The notes: generated by a model not told the origin, from the letters alone. 64,000 nucleotides of DNA from Hippophae tibetana (GCA_037013495.1 CM072810.1:107794398-107858397); one strand, 5' to 3'. Counted from the first letter of the stretch, positions 35,895 through 48,599 are shown. Numbers and translations: made by a program.

Positions 35895-36716
35895 AAAAGG
35901 TTTGCATTACATACAGAAGATTCTTCATGAGTGCTTTCTTGGAAGCTCTAAAACTATACAAAATTGAAGCGATGGAAAAGAAACATTAATGAGTAGACTA
36001 CGTCATAGAAGGGTGCTTATTGTTGTAGATGGTGTTTATAGATTTCAAGAAGTAGAAGATGTGATTGGAAAAGGAGATATTTGGCCTTCTTATTTTGGTG
36101 AAAGAAGTTGATTATCATTACATTAAGAGATAAGCATTTCTTAAAGACAATTGGAGGGGATGATATCTATGAGGTGGAGCAACTATCTTTTCTTGAATCT
36201 CGTCAACTCTTACTTCAAAATGATTTCAAGCAAAATTCTCTTAATGCATTTGAAAGAATTGAAAGATATGTTCGTGTCCTTCCTTTGGTTCGGGGAAAAC
36301 TTTGTTGTTTGAAAGAAATGGTAATGAATGGATGAATATGCTAGCTCGACTTAAGCAATATTCTAATGAAGAAATATTTGGCTTATTTAAAGTAAACTTT
36401 GATGCATTAGATAAACCCAAAAATGAAATATTTCTTGATATTCCATGTTTTTTCAACATTGATTTAGATGAATATAATGCTAAAGATAGGTTAAGAAGTC
36501 TTCACTCCAATTTAGACATTGACATGAACTGTTTTGAGATTAAATCTCTAATAACTATATTATATCTCTTTATGAAGATAGATATGCATGATTTATCATC
36601 ATAATTGGGCAAATATATCATTGACGAAAAATATCTATATAATCCTGGTAAGCGTAATAAAGTGTTTGGTTTCGATAATATGTTAGAAGTGCTTACAAAT
36701 AATATAATACTTAATA
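35895..36716 (+). pseudogene. NB-ARC fragment of a TNL gene
   Basis: The segment starts opposite the residues that follow the P-loop in TNL1/TNL2 (LLKCLLGSS region) and ends at the splice donor of the NB-ARC exon. Recognisable pieces: RRVLIVVDGV (Walker B with DD changed to DG), ITLRDKHFLKTIGGDDIYEVEQLSFLESRQ split over two frames, an eroded GLPL region, IFLDIPCFF and MHDLSS. Several frameshifts and stops break it. It is clearly more diverged from TNL1/TNL2 than they are from each other, so it is an older cluster member. It sits directly before the tandem repeats of TNL2. Confidence 0.8.
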
Positions 36717-37775
36717 ATATTTTCTTAAAAAATTAACGATCTATTTTTTAAATTTTTAACAATGTGATCAGATATATGCTTACTTTTATGAAATTTCTTA
36801 TCACTTTTCTCTTTATTGTCCTCCCATTTTAAAATTATTTAAAAAAATTATTTTCTTAAAAAATTAACATTTCAAGTTTTAATTTTTCACAATGCAAATA
36901 GATATATACTTATTTTTATAAAACTTCTAGTCAAAAAAACGTTTTCTTCAAAAATTAACATTTCAGTTATTAGTTTTCCACCATGCGATCAGATATATGC
37001 CTATTTTTATGAAATTTTTGTTCAATTTCATTCTTATCTTCCTCCCATTTTTACATTATTCAAAAAATATTTTATTAAAAAATTAACATTCCAATTTTTA
37101 TATGCCTACTTTTATGAAACTTCTAGTCACTTTTCTCCTTATCTTCCCTCATTTTTAAATTATTAAAAACATATTTTCTTAAAAAATCAACATTCCAATT
37201 TTTAGTTTTTCACAATGGGACTAGATATATGCTACTTCTATGAAACTTCTGGTCACTTCCCTTCATATCTTCCTCCCATTTTTAAATTATTCAAATAAAC
37301 ATTTTCTTAAAAAATTAACATTCCAAGTTTTAGTTTTACACAATGCAAACAGTTATAAGTCTATTTCTATGAAACTTTTGGTAAATTTCATGGTTATCTT
37401 CCTCCCATTTTTAAATCATTCAAGGAAATATTTTCTTAAAAAATTAATATTCTAGTTTTTTAGTTTTCCACAATGCTACCCGATATATGCTTATTTTTAT
37501 GAAACTTTTGTTCACTTTCCTCTTTATCTTCCTCACATTTTTACATTATTCAAAAAATATTTTCTTAAAAAATTAACATTCTAGTTTTTAGTTTTCCTAC
37601 GACCAGATATATGCTTACTTTTATGAAACTTTTGTTCAATTTCCTTCTTATTTTTATCATATTTTTATATTATTAAAAAAACATATTTCTTAAAAAATTA
37701 ACATTTGAGTTTTTAGTTTTCCACAATATGACCATATATACGCTTACTTTTATGAAACTCATTATCTCATTTCCT
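36717..37775. repeat. Tandem repeat block upstream of TNL2
   Basis: About nine imperfect copies of the unit of about 105-130 bp described for 16.1-16.95 kb, with starts near 36787, 36917, 37008, 37114, 37240, 37368, 37497, 37621 and 37749. From about 37330 on, the block and all DNA down to the TNL are nearly identical to the TNL1 side. Confidence 0.85.
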
Positions 37776-38593
37776 CATTATCTTAGTCCTCATTATCTCA
37801 TTTCCTATGCTTTTTCTTTTGTTATTGTTAACCGAAAAAAATGAAAGTTTAATTTATTCGTTAATTTTAGAATATATTTTATAATAATTAAATTACTATT
37901 TTTTTATTTTTTATGAAATATTTAATTTTTAAAAATTATATTAATTTTAAATCTTATTAATCTAAAATATTATATTATTATATATTCAAAGAATAATCAT
38001 TAATTTCTCCAAACAGCCCTTGCTTAGTTTGCTTGGAAATTATGGGTCACAACTCACAAACATCAATTTTGAATTTCAAGCTGCTTTATCATTATTTCCT
38101 AATCCTAATATTTTTACCATTATTTTTATAGTAAAATCTTAATAATAATTCATTAAGTTTCATTTCTGTAAAATTCAGCAAAACAATATTTGTCTTGTTT
38201 TTAAATTCATTATTACAGAAGAATAGCACATATTTAGTCAGTCTTTACAATATTTGTATTGTTTTATAGTAAAATCTTAATAATAATTCATTAAGTTTCT
38301 GAAGTAGTGGGTAGAGGATACTTTATTGGCATGCACGTAGTTTTCTAAGTAGGACATTACTCATTAATTACCATGAAACTTCTTGTTCCTTTCTCTTATC
38401 TTCCATCTCATACTTATTATCATCAGTAAAGATCCCTTCGATTGAAATTATTTATGGTCACAGGCGTTCATCACAACTTTTTCATCTCAATATCATTATA
38501 ATTCTTGTTCTAATTTATCTCTTCTTCTTCCTCCTCTTGGTTTTATATACCAATATCTGATCTTTTCTAGCTTCTAATAATTTTGCACCTAAC
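37776..38593 (+). promoter_or_regulatory. Promoter and 5' leader region of TNL2
   Basis: Near-identical to 16956-17766. The TATA-like TTTTATATACC is at about 38541-38551, about 45 bp before the ATG, with the same CT-rich stretch before it. Confidence 0.5.
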
Positions 38594-41500
38594 ATGAACT
38601 CTGAACCTTCTTCTTCAAGCCTTAAACGGAAATATGATACTTTTTCTGACTCTGCACCTTCAGCACGCTGTCAAAGAAAGTATGATGTTTTCCTCAGTTT
38701 CAGAGGCGAAGATACCCGCAAAGGTTTTGTTAGTCATTTATACGATGCCCTGGTTCATCGAGGAGTCTACACTTACAAGGATGATGTACGACTTGAGAAA
38801 GGAACTACTATTGCTCCTGAACTAGTGAAAGCAATTGAAGAATCTCGGTCTGCCATTGTTGTTCTTTCAAGAAACTATGCTTCTTCAACTTGGTGTTTAG
38901 AAGAAATCTGCCATATTCTCAAATGCTGTCAAGAAAGGGATAATAATTATAAGGTTTTCCCAGTTTTCTATGATGTGGAACCAACTGATGTGAGAAAACT
39001 AACCGGCGATTTCAGGGAGGGATTTGATAAGAATGGAGAAGTTATCAAAGGAAACAAAACCAAAATTGAGGAGTGGAGAAAAGCTTTAAATGAAATTTCC
39101 GATCTCTCTGGTTGGGAGTTGAAGGATCATGAGTAATCACTTTAATTATTTCCTTGTAGTTTTAATTCACATATTTATATTAAGGGACACGTGTTCATAA
39201 TTTTTATTTTTCTTTTTACAGAACTGAGGCGGAACTTATAAAAATCATAGTGACAGCTGTTTCAGCTTCTGTGTCACCTAATATTGACCTGTCCATTGTC
39301 AGTCAGGACTATGTTGGAATGGATGTTCGACTAGAGGAGGTAAATCAACTCTTAGATTTAAGTTCAGATGGTGTCCGTACCATTGGGATTTGGGGAATGG
39401 GAGGGATTGGCAAGACAACTATTGCACAATTAATCTTTGAGCAGTTCAAGAACATGTTCGAAGCTAGTTGTTTTGTTCAAAATGTTAGAGAAACATTGTT
39501 GAGAAATGGTTCGTCTTATTTACAAGAATATCTTCTCAAGTGCTTGCTTGGGAGCTCTGAAATTATACAAAGTTCTATCAATGGAAGAATAACATTAATG
39601 GGTAGACTAGGTGGTAGAAGGGTGCTTATTGTTCTAGACGATGTTAATGAATTACAAGAAATTGAAGATTTGATTGGAAAAGGAGATATTAGGCATTTTT
39701 GTTTTCGTGAAGGAAGTAGGATCATCGTTACAACAAGAGATAAGCATCTCTTAAAGACAATTGGAGTTGATGATATCTATGAGGTGAGGCAACTATCTAT
39801 TTCTGAATCTCGTCAACTCTTATTTCAAAAAGCATTCAAGAAAAACTCTACTTCTTCTAGAGAAGAGTATAGTGATGCAATTAAAGGAATTGTAGGATAT
39901 GCTAATGGCCATCCTTTGGCTCTTAATATTTTGGGATCTTCATTATATGAAAGAAATGTTAACGAATGGATGGATACTTTGGGTCAACTTGAGCAATTTC
40001 CTAATTCAAAAATACTGGGTTCATTGAAACTAAGCTTTGATGGATTGAATGAACCTGAGAAGGAAATATTTCTTGATATTGCTTTTTTTTGCAAAGATAT
40101 TTTTAATGATTATTATGTGAGAGAAGTGTTAAGAAGCTTTCGTTCTTGTTCGGACATAAGCATAAACAACCTTGATAGTAAATCCTTAATAAGAATCCAA
40201 AATTTTTTAGGACATAGATTTATAATGATGCATGATTTAGTGTCAGAATTGGCCAAATATATTGTTAATCAAGAATCTCCGAGTGATCCTGGCAATCGCA
40301 GTAGAGTTTGTGGTTTCAATGATGTGTCTGAAGTGCTCACAAATAATCTGGTATGTAATAAATTTTATTGGAATATAAACATGAAATTTTTCCTTATGGT
40401 TTTCAGCAACTTCTCAAAATTTCTTAAAAATCATTTTTGCATGCTAAACCATTAACTTAGTCATTAGAACTTTTTATAGTCAACCAATTTAGTCGTTTTT
40501 TTCAATCAAAGTTACTCTCAAGAACTATTAACATAATTATCTAACATTTTTTAAATTAAAAATTAGTTCAAAAATATGAGTTTAACGCTTTTATTTTTCA
40601 AAATCAAGCTAATTTTTCAGGTATTACAATATTGTCATTATCTCAAAATTATGAGTTTAGCGTTTTAAAATGTGTTTGCGTATATATGTTTAAAATGCAT
40701 TAAAAGGATAAAAGATGTTTTCATAGGGAGGGAGGGTTAGACATGGAACTACTTGAAAAAGCAAATAGGCATTAAATGAAACAAAAGATAATTATGTTAT
40801 GTTTTCATAAATCATTATTGTGAGCTTGACGTTTTGCTTTTGAATTATAACTATACAAACTCATGCATATAACTGAGTTTTTATTTTTGAAAATTCTAAA
40901 CACAAACTACTTTTTTTTCACTTACTTAAATTAAACATTTGGATAATTAATTATCTCAACTAATTTTTTTTTATTTTAAATAATATTTTTAAGTAGCTAC
41001 ATCACTCACCCCACGCATAACTAAGACTCAAGCTCCAAATACATGCCAAATAGGCTTCATACTATTGAATCATAGCTAGCTTGTTGACATTATCACTTAT
41101 AACAACTGATAAAAACATTATTGTGAATGGTTTTTTTATTTTTATCTCAATACTTAAATGGCTTATAAATTTATTCTGTCTTTAATCTTTTAGTTCACAT
41201 AATTTAGTTTTTAACATTTTTAAATTCACACAATTTAGTCTAAAATTTTAATTTCCATTAAATAAATTTAACGTTTTATACTTAAGATTTTTGTTAAATT
41301 TTATTTAAACAAAGTAAAATCAATTACTATCTTAATGACATATAATATACTAACAAAATAAAGAATTTAACTACTTTATATTTTTAAAATAATATTTAAT
41401 TGCATAATATACAAATATATTTGAGATTTTATGTTGAATATTTTGAAATATTTAATTGCATAATATACAAATATATTTGAGATTTTATGTTGAATATTTT

Positions 41501-43365
41501 GACTACTTAAGTTAAAATTAGTCTTAAATTTTTTTTATTAATATAGAATCCCCGATACGCATAAAATATCTTAACCTTTGATAGAAATTCATTGACAACC
41601 CTAGAGAAGCTTAGCATAAAAAAATGTTATTTTATTCTTTTCCAAAAAGTTTTATGACTATATTGCATAGGATACTCCTATCATAAGTAATATTTGTGTG
41701 CCTCATCATTGGTACAGGGAACAAAAGCTGTCGAATTGATTGCTTGTCTTGGATATCAGCCATTACCATATTTTTTAAGGTGTACGGTTGATTCACTTTT
41801 GAAAATGCCTAACTTAAAATGTTTGATAAGTCAATTTGCAAGCATTGAATTTCTTACTTACAAATGTGATGATGAGCCACGGAGATCTTCTACGGTAAAA
41901 TTATTTATCTAATTTAGTTTTAAGTATTTATAAAGCTTATTACATATTCAATTTTTATATGTGAAATTAATACTTCTTTGTTTGCTGTTTAATTGATATC
42001 AGGTACTGAAAAAACTAGTTGTAGTCGATCTAACAGGTTCTAATTTTACCTGCGACAGAATAGACTTCAGTATTGTCCCAAATCTGAAGAGATTGTACCT
42101 CTCTTATTGTTGCAATTTACGTAAACTTGATCAATCTGTTGGAAGTCTTAAACAATTGGTTCATTTGGATCTAACTGGCTCTGAAATGGAGTGTCTTCCA
42201 ATTAACATTGGGAACCTGAGCAACCTTAAGGAGTTAAATTTGAGTTCATGTAGTAGACTGCAACTGCCAAATTCCTTATTAGGTTTACGCTCTTTGGTAA
42301 TCTTAGATCTTTCTGAATGTGGACTAGGTGATGGAGAAATACCTGATGACATTGGTAGCTTATCCTCGTTAATGGAGTTATACCTGAGTAGAAACGACTT
42401 TACGAGCATTCCTGAAAGTATTTCTCAACTCTTTCAGCTCACACGTCTTGATTTAAAGTATTGCAATAATCTTGTGTGTTTACCAAAACATCTTCCTTTA
42501 AGTTTGGAAATACTAAATACAGAAAGAAGTGGTTTGTTAGCAAGATATTTACCAATATGGAACCTTGATAATCGTGAACAAATCCCGTTAATGAGATGTA
42601 GGAAATCAGAAGATGAATACAAGATTCCTCGTAATAAAGGTTCAATAAAATGTTTTTCTATTTCGGTATGTCACTCTATGTGAATACATATTTCTCTTCC
42701 TCACTTGCATTGAATGTTTTTCTTTTCCAATTTCTTTTATTCTTTTTATTTTTTTTTATAAAATAAATATTTTGGTTTATGATTTGCAGGAACTTACATG
42801 CCTATCGCGTGTTATGCTATTGAAAATTATTTGGCCTCTTTCTGAAATTCCAAAGTGTTGTAGAAGTCGAGAGTCTTGCGTAAAAACTGAAATTCCAAAG
42901 GGGTATATGTATAGATATGCGCTATGTGTTGTTTATGAAGTGCTCGGACTTGACGATGGTTATTCAACATTAGAATCTACTCATGTGAGGAAGGACTTCC
43001 TTTGTTATTTCAACACTGACCAAGGTTCCCTTAAGCACCCACTTGAGTTTGACATATTGATAAGCAAAAAGGTCGGTTTATATGGACTTCTCATTTACAT
43101 ACCAGAATATTGGTTTGGTGACCAACTGAATGGAGCAAGTTTCCTCCAAGCATCAGTAGATTCAATTAATGGCTCGCATATAAGGTTGAAAGCATGCAAT
43201 GGACAATTTGTATCCAATCGGTCAACTTGTTTTGAAGAATCCTTGAATATGCTGGGCAATCCTGATTCCTTGGTTATGGCTAATTTTCCTAACAATATAC
43301 AACTAAAGCAGAGTTTACTAAATCTTTCAACTACTGTTAACAATTTAAGAAATGAGGTTGTATGA
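38594..43365 (+). CDS. TNL2: TIR-NBS-LRR immune receptor, five exons, 1027 aa
   Basis: Exons 38594-39132, 39222-40350, 41718-41894, 42003-42665 and 42790-43365; the first four have exactly the lengths of those in TNL1 and the frame closes. The TIR exon protein is identical to TNL1 (E104 in WCLEEI present). P-loop, Walker B, GSRIIVTTRD and MHDLV are intact. The RNBS-D box reads DIAFFCKD instead of DIACFFKD, a double swap at a normally conserved site. The LRR exon differs from TNL1 mainly at exposed repeat positions (for example TGSEMECLP versus SHSHIECLP), as expected for ligand-facing change. The last exon has the C-JID-type domain (SEIPKCC, with Cys for Trp in the usual KW) and a longer tail, which I take as the ancestral ending. 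Role as for TNL1; probably functional. Confidence 0.88.
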
Positions 43366-43555
43366 AATGCCTGGTTTTCTTTAGTCAAATTGCAGTTTAG
43401 CTAAATTTCTCTCGGTCTTTTTTTGATTCAGATACATAACTATAAGTTGAACATCCACACACAAAAGAAGTAAAAAGATAGATAAAGAGAGGAAGAAAAA
43501 ACATTACTTGGAAGCACCCAAGCAATTTCTATGGTGCCAGATCTTGATATAACCT
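43366..43555. other. 3' flank of TNL2
   Basis: Matches the flanks after TNL1 (22560-22730) and TNL3 (25494-25690), so it belongs to the duplicated TNL unit. It probably contains the 3' untranslated region. Confidence 0.5.
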
Positions 43556-43970
43556 TGTTGTGAAATTACGCAAATTCTCGATAAGTCAGATTTATGAGAA
43601 AGTAAGAATAAAAATAACACACAAATTTGATAACGGAGTTCGGTCAATCTTGCTTACATCTCTGGACCTACTATAGATCTTTTTACTGAAAGAGGAGAAA
43701 TTACACAAGGTGATTACAACACTCACAACCCACAACCAAATTGCATCCAAGAAAATTACTCTCAATTTTCTCTCACAAAAGCTTTTCTCTTAATTGGAAT
43801 GAACACTTTGGATGATTAATTCATTACAATTACACATCTATTTATAGGAAAATTCTCTCCTTGAATTACTCCTTAAATTAATGGTTCCTTGAATTGCTCC
43901 TTGAATTAAGCTCCATGTTTTGCTCCATGTTTTGTTCCTTGTTTTGAGGAGTTTCATAACAATCTTCAAA
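43556..43970 (-). repeat. 3' LTR of the deleted copia element
   Basis: About 415 bp, starting TGTTGTGAAATTACGC and ending AACAATCTTCAAA, next to the purine tract (minus strand AAGTGGGAGATT). It includes CTCCATGTTTTG-type short repeats, fewer than in the right LTR. The family is related to the young copia at 6.4 kb by its CTCCTTGAATTA repeats. Confidence 0.8.
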
Positions 43971-45746
43971 AATCTCCCACTTGAAGACTGATTTCAATTT
44001 GTCTTCACACCTCGATCAATGCAGCAGCTTTTCTAGTCTTTGTTAATCTAGCAGACCAATTGAAGTTGAGCACAACTTCAGTTTTTCAATAGTTACCACC
44101 TTTGTTAACATATCTGCTGGATTTTTGCTTCCTAGAATCTTCTCCAGTATTAACACATCATCTTCCAATAGAGATCTGATGAAGTGATAACGAAGTCCAA
44201 TATGCTTGGTTCTAGAATGAAATGCTGAATTCTTTGCCAAGTGTATTGCAATTTGACTATCACTATACAGAACATTCTTCTCTTGTTTGAATCCCAACTC
44301 AATTAACAAACCTTAAAGCCATATCATCTCTTTACTAGCTTCAGTTACTACTACATACTCAGTCTCTATAGTGGATAGAGTGACAATTTTCTGTATTTGT
44401 GACATATAACTAACAGGTGTAGTTTCAACAGTAAATATATAACTAGTGGTGCTTATTCGGTGATCAACTTCACCTCCAAAGTCTGCATCTACGTACCCTT
44501 GTACTTTTAACTCTCATTTACTAAAGTACAAGCACTTTTCTGTGATGCCTCACAGATACCTCAAAATCCACTTGACTGTTTCCCAATGAGTTTTCCTTGG
44601 ATTTGACATAAATCTGTTAACAACTCCTACTGCATGGCCAATGTCTGGTCTCGTACAGACCATTGCGTACATCAAACTTCCAATGGCTGAGGCATAAGGA
44701 ACCTTAGCCATGAATTCTCTCTCTTCCTCTGTCTGAAGGGACTGATCTTTGGATGGGTGAAAATGACTGGCCAAGGGTGTGCTAACTGGTTTGGGATCGC
44801 CCATGTTGAATCTCTGCAAAACATGATTGATGTACTATGTCCGAGATAACTGCAAGGATCCTTTCTTCTTATTTCTTGTGATTTGCATTTCGAGAATCTT
44901 CTTTGCCGGACCCAAGTCTTTCATGTCAAACTATTTTGACAATTACTGCTTCAACCTTTTAATATCATCCATATCTGAACCTGCTACTAACATATCATCA
45001 ACATAAAGTAGTAAAATGATATAACTGGACCTATATCTCTTGAAGTAGCAACAATGGTCAGCATTGCACTTCTAGAAACCTTCCTTGTGCATGAAGCTGT
45101 CAAACTTTCTGTACCATTATCTCGGGGCTTGTTTCAGGCCATACAAACTCTTCTTAAGTCTGCACACCATGTTCTTCTTCCCTATTTTTGAGAAACCTTC
45201 TGGCTGATACATGTATATCTCTTCATTTAAATCTCCATGAAGGAATGCAGTCTTCACATCCAACTGTTCAAGATGGAGATCTTCAATGGCTACAATACTC
45301 AATATTGATCTGATAGTATTGAACTTCACAACGGGAGCGAAAATGTCAATGTAGTCAACTCCTTCCTTCTGTTGAAACCCTTTGACAACTAGGCGGGCTT
45401 TGTATCTCTTCGAACCATCATCCTCGTCTTTCACCCGGTACACCCATTTGTTGTGAAGTGCCTTCTTTCCCATAGGTAACTCAGCTAGTTCTCATGTCTG
45501 GTTGGAGAAGAGAGATTTCATTTCTTCTTTCATAGCAAGCTCCCACTTGTTGGAATCTCGAGTCTGACAAGCTTCATTATAGCATTCAGGCTCCCCTCTA
45601 TCAGTCAGCAACATATAGTTCATGTATCTCCTGTTAGGCACATGAGGTCGAGAAGACCTTCTCAATACAGGAGATGGAGTAAGAGGTTGTGGTGTGTCAG
45701 AATGTTGTGTACTGCTCTGTCCAACAAGTTCATCTAGCTGAGGACT

Positions 45747-46251
45747 TGTTACAATTACGCAAATTCTCGATAAGCCATATTTATGAGAAAGTAAGAATAA
45801 AAATAACACACAAATTTGATAACGGAGTTCGGCCAATCTTGCTTACGTCTTTGGACCTACTGCAGATCTTTACTGAAAGAGGAGAAATTACACAAGGTGA
45901 TTACAACACTCACAACTCACAACCCATAACCCAATTGCACCTAAGAAAATTACTCTCAATTTTCTCTCACAAAATCTTTTCTCTCTAAGTTTTTCTCTCA
46001 ATTGGAATGAACACTTTGGATGATTAATTCATTACAATTACACATCTATTTATAGGAAAATTCACTTCTTGAATTACTCCTTAAATTAATGGTTCATTGA
46101 ATTGCCCCTTGAATTAAGCTTCATGTTTTGCTCCATGTTTTACTCCTTGTTTTGCTCCATGTTTTGCTCCATGTTTTGCTCCATGTTTTACTCCTTGTTT
46201 TGCTCCATATTTTGATCCTTAATTTGAGGAGCTTTATAACAATCTCCAACA
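45747..46251 (-). repeat. 5' LTR of the deleted copia element
   Basis: About 505 bp, starting TGTTACAATTACGC and ending AACAATCTCCAACA. It is longer than its partner mainly through extra copies of a 12-bp CTCCATGTTTTG unit at about 46125-46215. The internal side lacks a primer-binding site, consistent with the interior deletion. Confidence 0.8.
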
Positions 46252-46389
46252 GACCTCACGATATGCCACTTTGGTCCATGTGTTGGCCATTCTATTGTTT
46301 GAGATATCTCATTGCAAACAACTTCAATTCCCTCGTTAATCTATATAGAAATGAGATTTGATATTTTTTATTCATTTGACATAGTTTTA

Positions 46390-46985
46390 TTCTATGTGAT
46401 AATTGATGGCCTTCTTTAGTGATAAAGTCATTTAATTGATTTAATGTTATATTTTGTTAATGGATGGAGTAGGAAACATGGAAGGTATTTAATTAAGGAT
46501 GTTATTAGAGTATTAAGTTTTTACGCATTCAATATGAAGCATTAATTTATTGCGCATTCAATATAGAGCACTAATTTCTTGTTCATTCAATGAAGAGTAT
46601 TAATTTTTTATTCATGGAGATGAACATGGAGTCTTTGCTACAATAAGTTTTTCAAGAATGTTACCTATAAATAGCTTGTTTCATTTATGTAAAATATAAG
46701 AGCAAATGAATTAGAGAGTATCTATAAGAAAAATAATAAAAGTCTTTGTGAGAATTATCTTTTGAGTTACTACTTAGAAAAGAAATTTTTGTTCTTTCTT
46801 TATAAGTAATATTTTTTTATTTTGTGAGAGAGTTATTTCTCCTATTACAATAGAGATTAGAATTATTATTTCATTGTAACTAGAGAGAATGTGTTGTAAT
46901 CTTTATTTTACAATAATAAAATTCTCTTACATTTTTCTGTGGCTTTTTACCCAAATTTATTTAGGGGTTTTGCATATAACATATT
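46390..46985 (+). repeat. LTR-like sequence, possibly a solo Tnt1-type LTR
   Basis: The segment has the layout of a copia LTR: TATA-like CCTATAAATAGC at about 46670, a leader with repeated AGAGAGTAT-type boxes, then CATTGTAACTAGAG and GTGGCTTTTTACCC with AGGGGTTTTGC, a string typical of Tnt1-like LTR ends. Three GCATTCAATAT or similar repeats lie near 46525-46600. No primer site or coding sequence follows. Borders are approximate. Confidence 0.45.
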
Positions 46986-47094
46986 TGTGTCTATTTTATT
47001 TTTATCATTTTCAATTTGACTTTAGTTATATATTAGTTTCATATGGTAATTTTTCCACTCTGATTAAACATAAATTTCGGAGCTAGTTTTGGTT

Positions 47095-47483
47095 ACTTAC
47101 ATAATCTGTAAACCAATAAATGAAGTCGTGTTTGTGCTTTGTAACCCTCGTTCTCCTTTGTGCCGGAATTGAGTATAACTTTCCGTAACTGATGAGAATG
47201 ATTGTATTTTCAGTGAGTCGTGCGCAGGAGGCACTTCCCTCCTGTATCTATATACTCCTAAAAAGATCTCTGTTAGCATTAAGCTTTAATCCAGTGAATA
47301 GTACTCATCAAAAAAACACTATTATTTGCTTTCTATAAGTATACATCTATGAAATTTAATTAATCAATTAATAATATAAACTGGTTAATCCAAAGGATCA
47401 ATAACATAATATAGCTTTAATTTACAAATAATTAAGAAGCCCAGCAATTTTTTTCCCTGTGGAATAAGGTTAGCAAGTTCAAA

Positions 47484-47519
<36 letters not shown>

Positions 47520-47690
47520 CAAGGGAATTGAAACTAACTATAGCTAATATGTTGAAAACATAATAAAATCTAGTATGTAGAAAAAAATTGACATATTTAA
47601 TTTCTTAAATGGAGAAGAGTAGAGAAGGAATTAATACTCAAATAAGTAGGAGAGTCATACCTGCAGGTTGATAGAACTCATATTTGACGC
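47095..47690 (-). pseudogene. MATH-domain gene fragment, minus strand
   Basis: On the minus strand, YRYRREVPPAHDSLKIQSF (47252-47196) closely parallels YRRELPPADYSVKIESF of the MATH copies, including the SFSSV that follows. It is preceded by a good acceptor (CTTTTTAG at about 47265). It ends near a GTAAGT donor at about 47096. A possible first exon encoding MSSINLQ with a GTATGA donor lies near 47682-47662. The part after SFSSVTE is shifted relative to the other copies and no later MATH exon was found. It is a third, diverged and probably dead member of the MATH family. Confidence 0.6.
47487..47516. repeat. AT dinucleotide microsatellite
   Basis: A run of about 15 AT repeats, in the presumed first intron of the MATH fragment. 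Confidence 0.95.
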
Positions 47691-47699
47691 CAATTTGCA

Positions 47700-48330
47700 G
47701 AAAAAAAAGTCACCTAACAAAAAGTCAAATGAGACGAATATTGTTGGTATGGAACATCTAGAAGAATGCCGGTATTGTAATATGTCTATCAGTTATAATT
47801 GATTATGTAATTGAACTTTTTTGTATCTTTAATTTCAATAAATGAAATTTTTTATTTTCTAAATTTAAAAAAAAATAACAAAAGCAAAAGTTGAAGAGAA
47901 TTTTCCTAGTTTAATAAGGTTATAGGCATAAGTTTATTATTCCTTTCTTGGTTTTTGTTTTAAATAATTACAGTAATTACGTAATGAAAATTCATGCCAT
48001 TAAGATACAACTCAATTTTTAAACTAACTCTTACGTCTCAATTTGATATCTCGTCTCTTCTACTAATTTATTAAAGAAATTAAAAAAAAAGTCACCTAAA
48101 TAAAAAAGAAGAAAAAAAGTCACCTAAACAAAAACTCAAATAAGGCAAATATTGTCGGTACTAACTCCAGAATATTCAGAATATTTAGAATAATACTCGT
48201 GTTGTAATATTTCTTAATTGATTATTTAATTGAATTTTATTTGTATCTTTAATTTCGATGAAAATAAATAAAAGTTGAGAAGAATTTTCAATTATAATAA
48301 GGTTAGGCATAAGTTTGTTCATTTGAATCA
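47700..48330. repeat. Diverged tandem duplication of about 250 bp
   Basis: 47700-47960 and 48105-48330 share an ordered series of strings: AAAAGTCACCTAA, AAATATTGT or GAATATTGT, GTATTGTAATAT, ATTGATTAT, TTTGTATCTTTAATTTC, and ATAAGGTT then GCATAAGTTT. The period is about 400 bp. It is noncoding. Confidence 0.65.
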
Positions 48331-48403
48331 ATTAAAAACTATCAGAATTTAATTTTTTTAGAGAATAATATAGGGAAAAAAATAGGGTATTAATATTTAG
48401 TAC

Positions 48404-48584
48404 TGTTAATAAATCATTAATGTTATATTAGTTGTATATAACTAATATATTTTATCAACTGTATCAACTAATATATTTTTCCTAAAAATCATTTTTTCAA
48501 AAAGTAGATTCTTATTTCTAGTATTTAAACATGTATTATTATTCATTATAGAATGTGATTGTAAATACATTTTTAATATATTCA
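48404..48584 (+). repeat. 5' LTR of the old copia element
   Basis: Starts TGTTAATAAATCATTAATG, ends ATATATTCA. Its short length of about 180 bp is at the low end for copia LTRs. Confidence 0.85.
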
Positions 48585-48587
48585 ATT

Positions 48588-48599
48588 TGGTATCAGAGC
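48588..48599 (+). other. Primer-binding site of the old copia element
   Basis: TGGTATCAGAGC, the exact complement of the 3' end of initiator Met tRNA, three bases after the LTR. Confidence 0.9.

Larger units (their letters stand above)
43556..46251 (-). mobile_element. Internally deleted Ty1/copia element
   Basis: Related LTRs flank only the 3' half of pol. Going leftward on the minus strand from 45746: the linker before RT, RT N-terminus ([24 protein letters not shown]), [13 protein letters not shown] and [11 protein letters not shown], then RT C-terminus and RNase H (ARPDIGH-like CTRPDIGHAV; SDSQIAIHLAKN; ADMLTKV). Gag, protease and integrase are missing, with the linker fused directly to the right LTR. 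Stops and shifts interrupt the frames. The flanks AACCT (43551-43555) and GACCT (46252-46256) look like a decayed target duplication. It inserted into the 3' flank of the TNL2 unit. It is inactive by itself. Confidence 0.85.

Noticed and set aside
31125..43365. MATH copy B and TNL2 as one fused gene (integrated-decoy type receptor)
   Set aside because: The MATH frame ends with a stop at 34742, nearly 4 kb before the TNL start, with a separate TATA-like element and an NB-ARC relic in between.
46128..46361. Frame encoding Leu/His/Val repeats (MLHVLLLVLLHVLL)
   Set aside because: Translation of the 12-bp CTCCATGTTTTG repeats of a copia LTR; not a gene.
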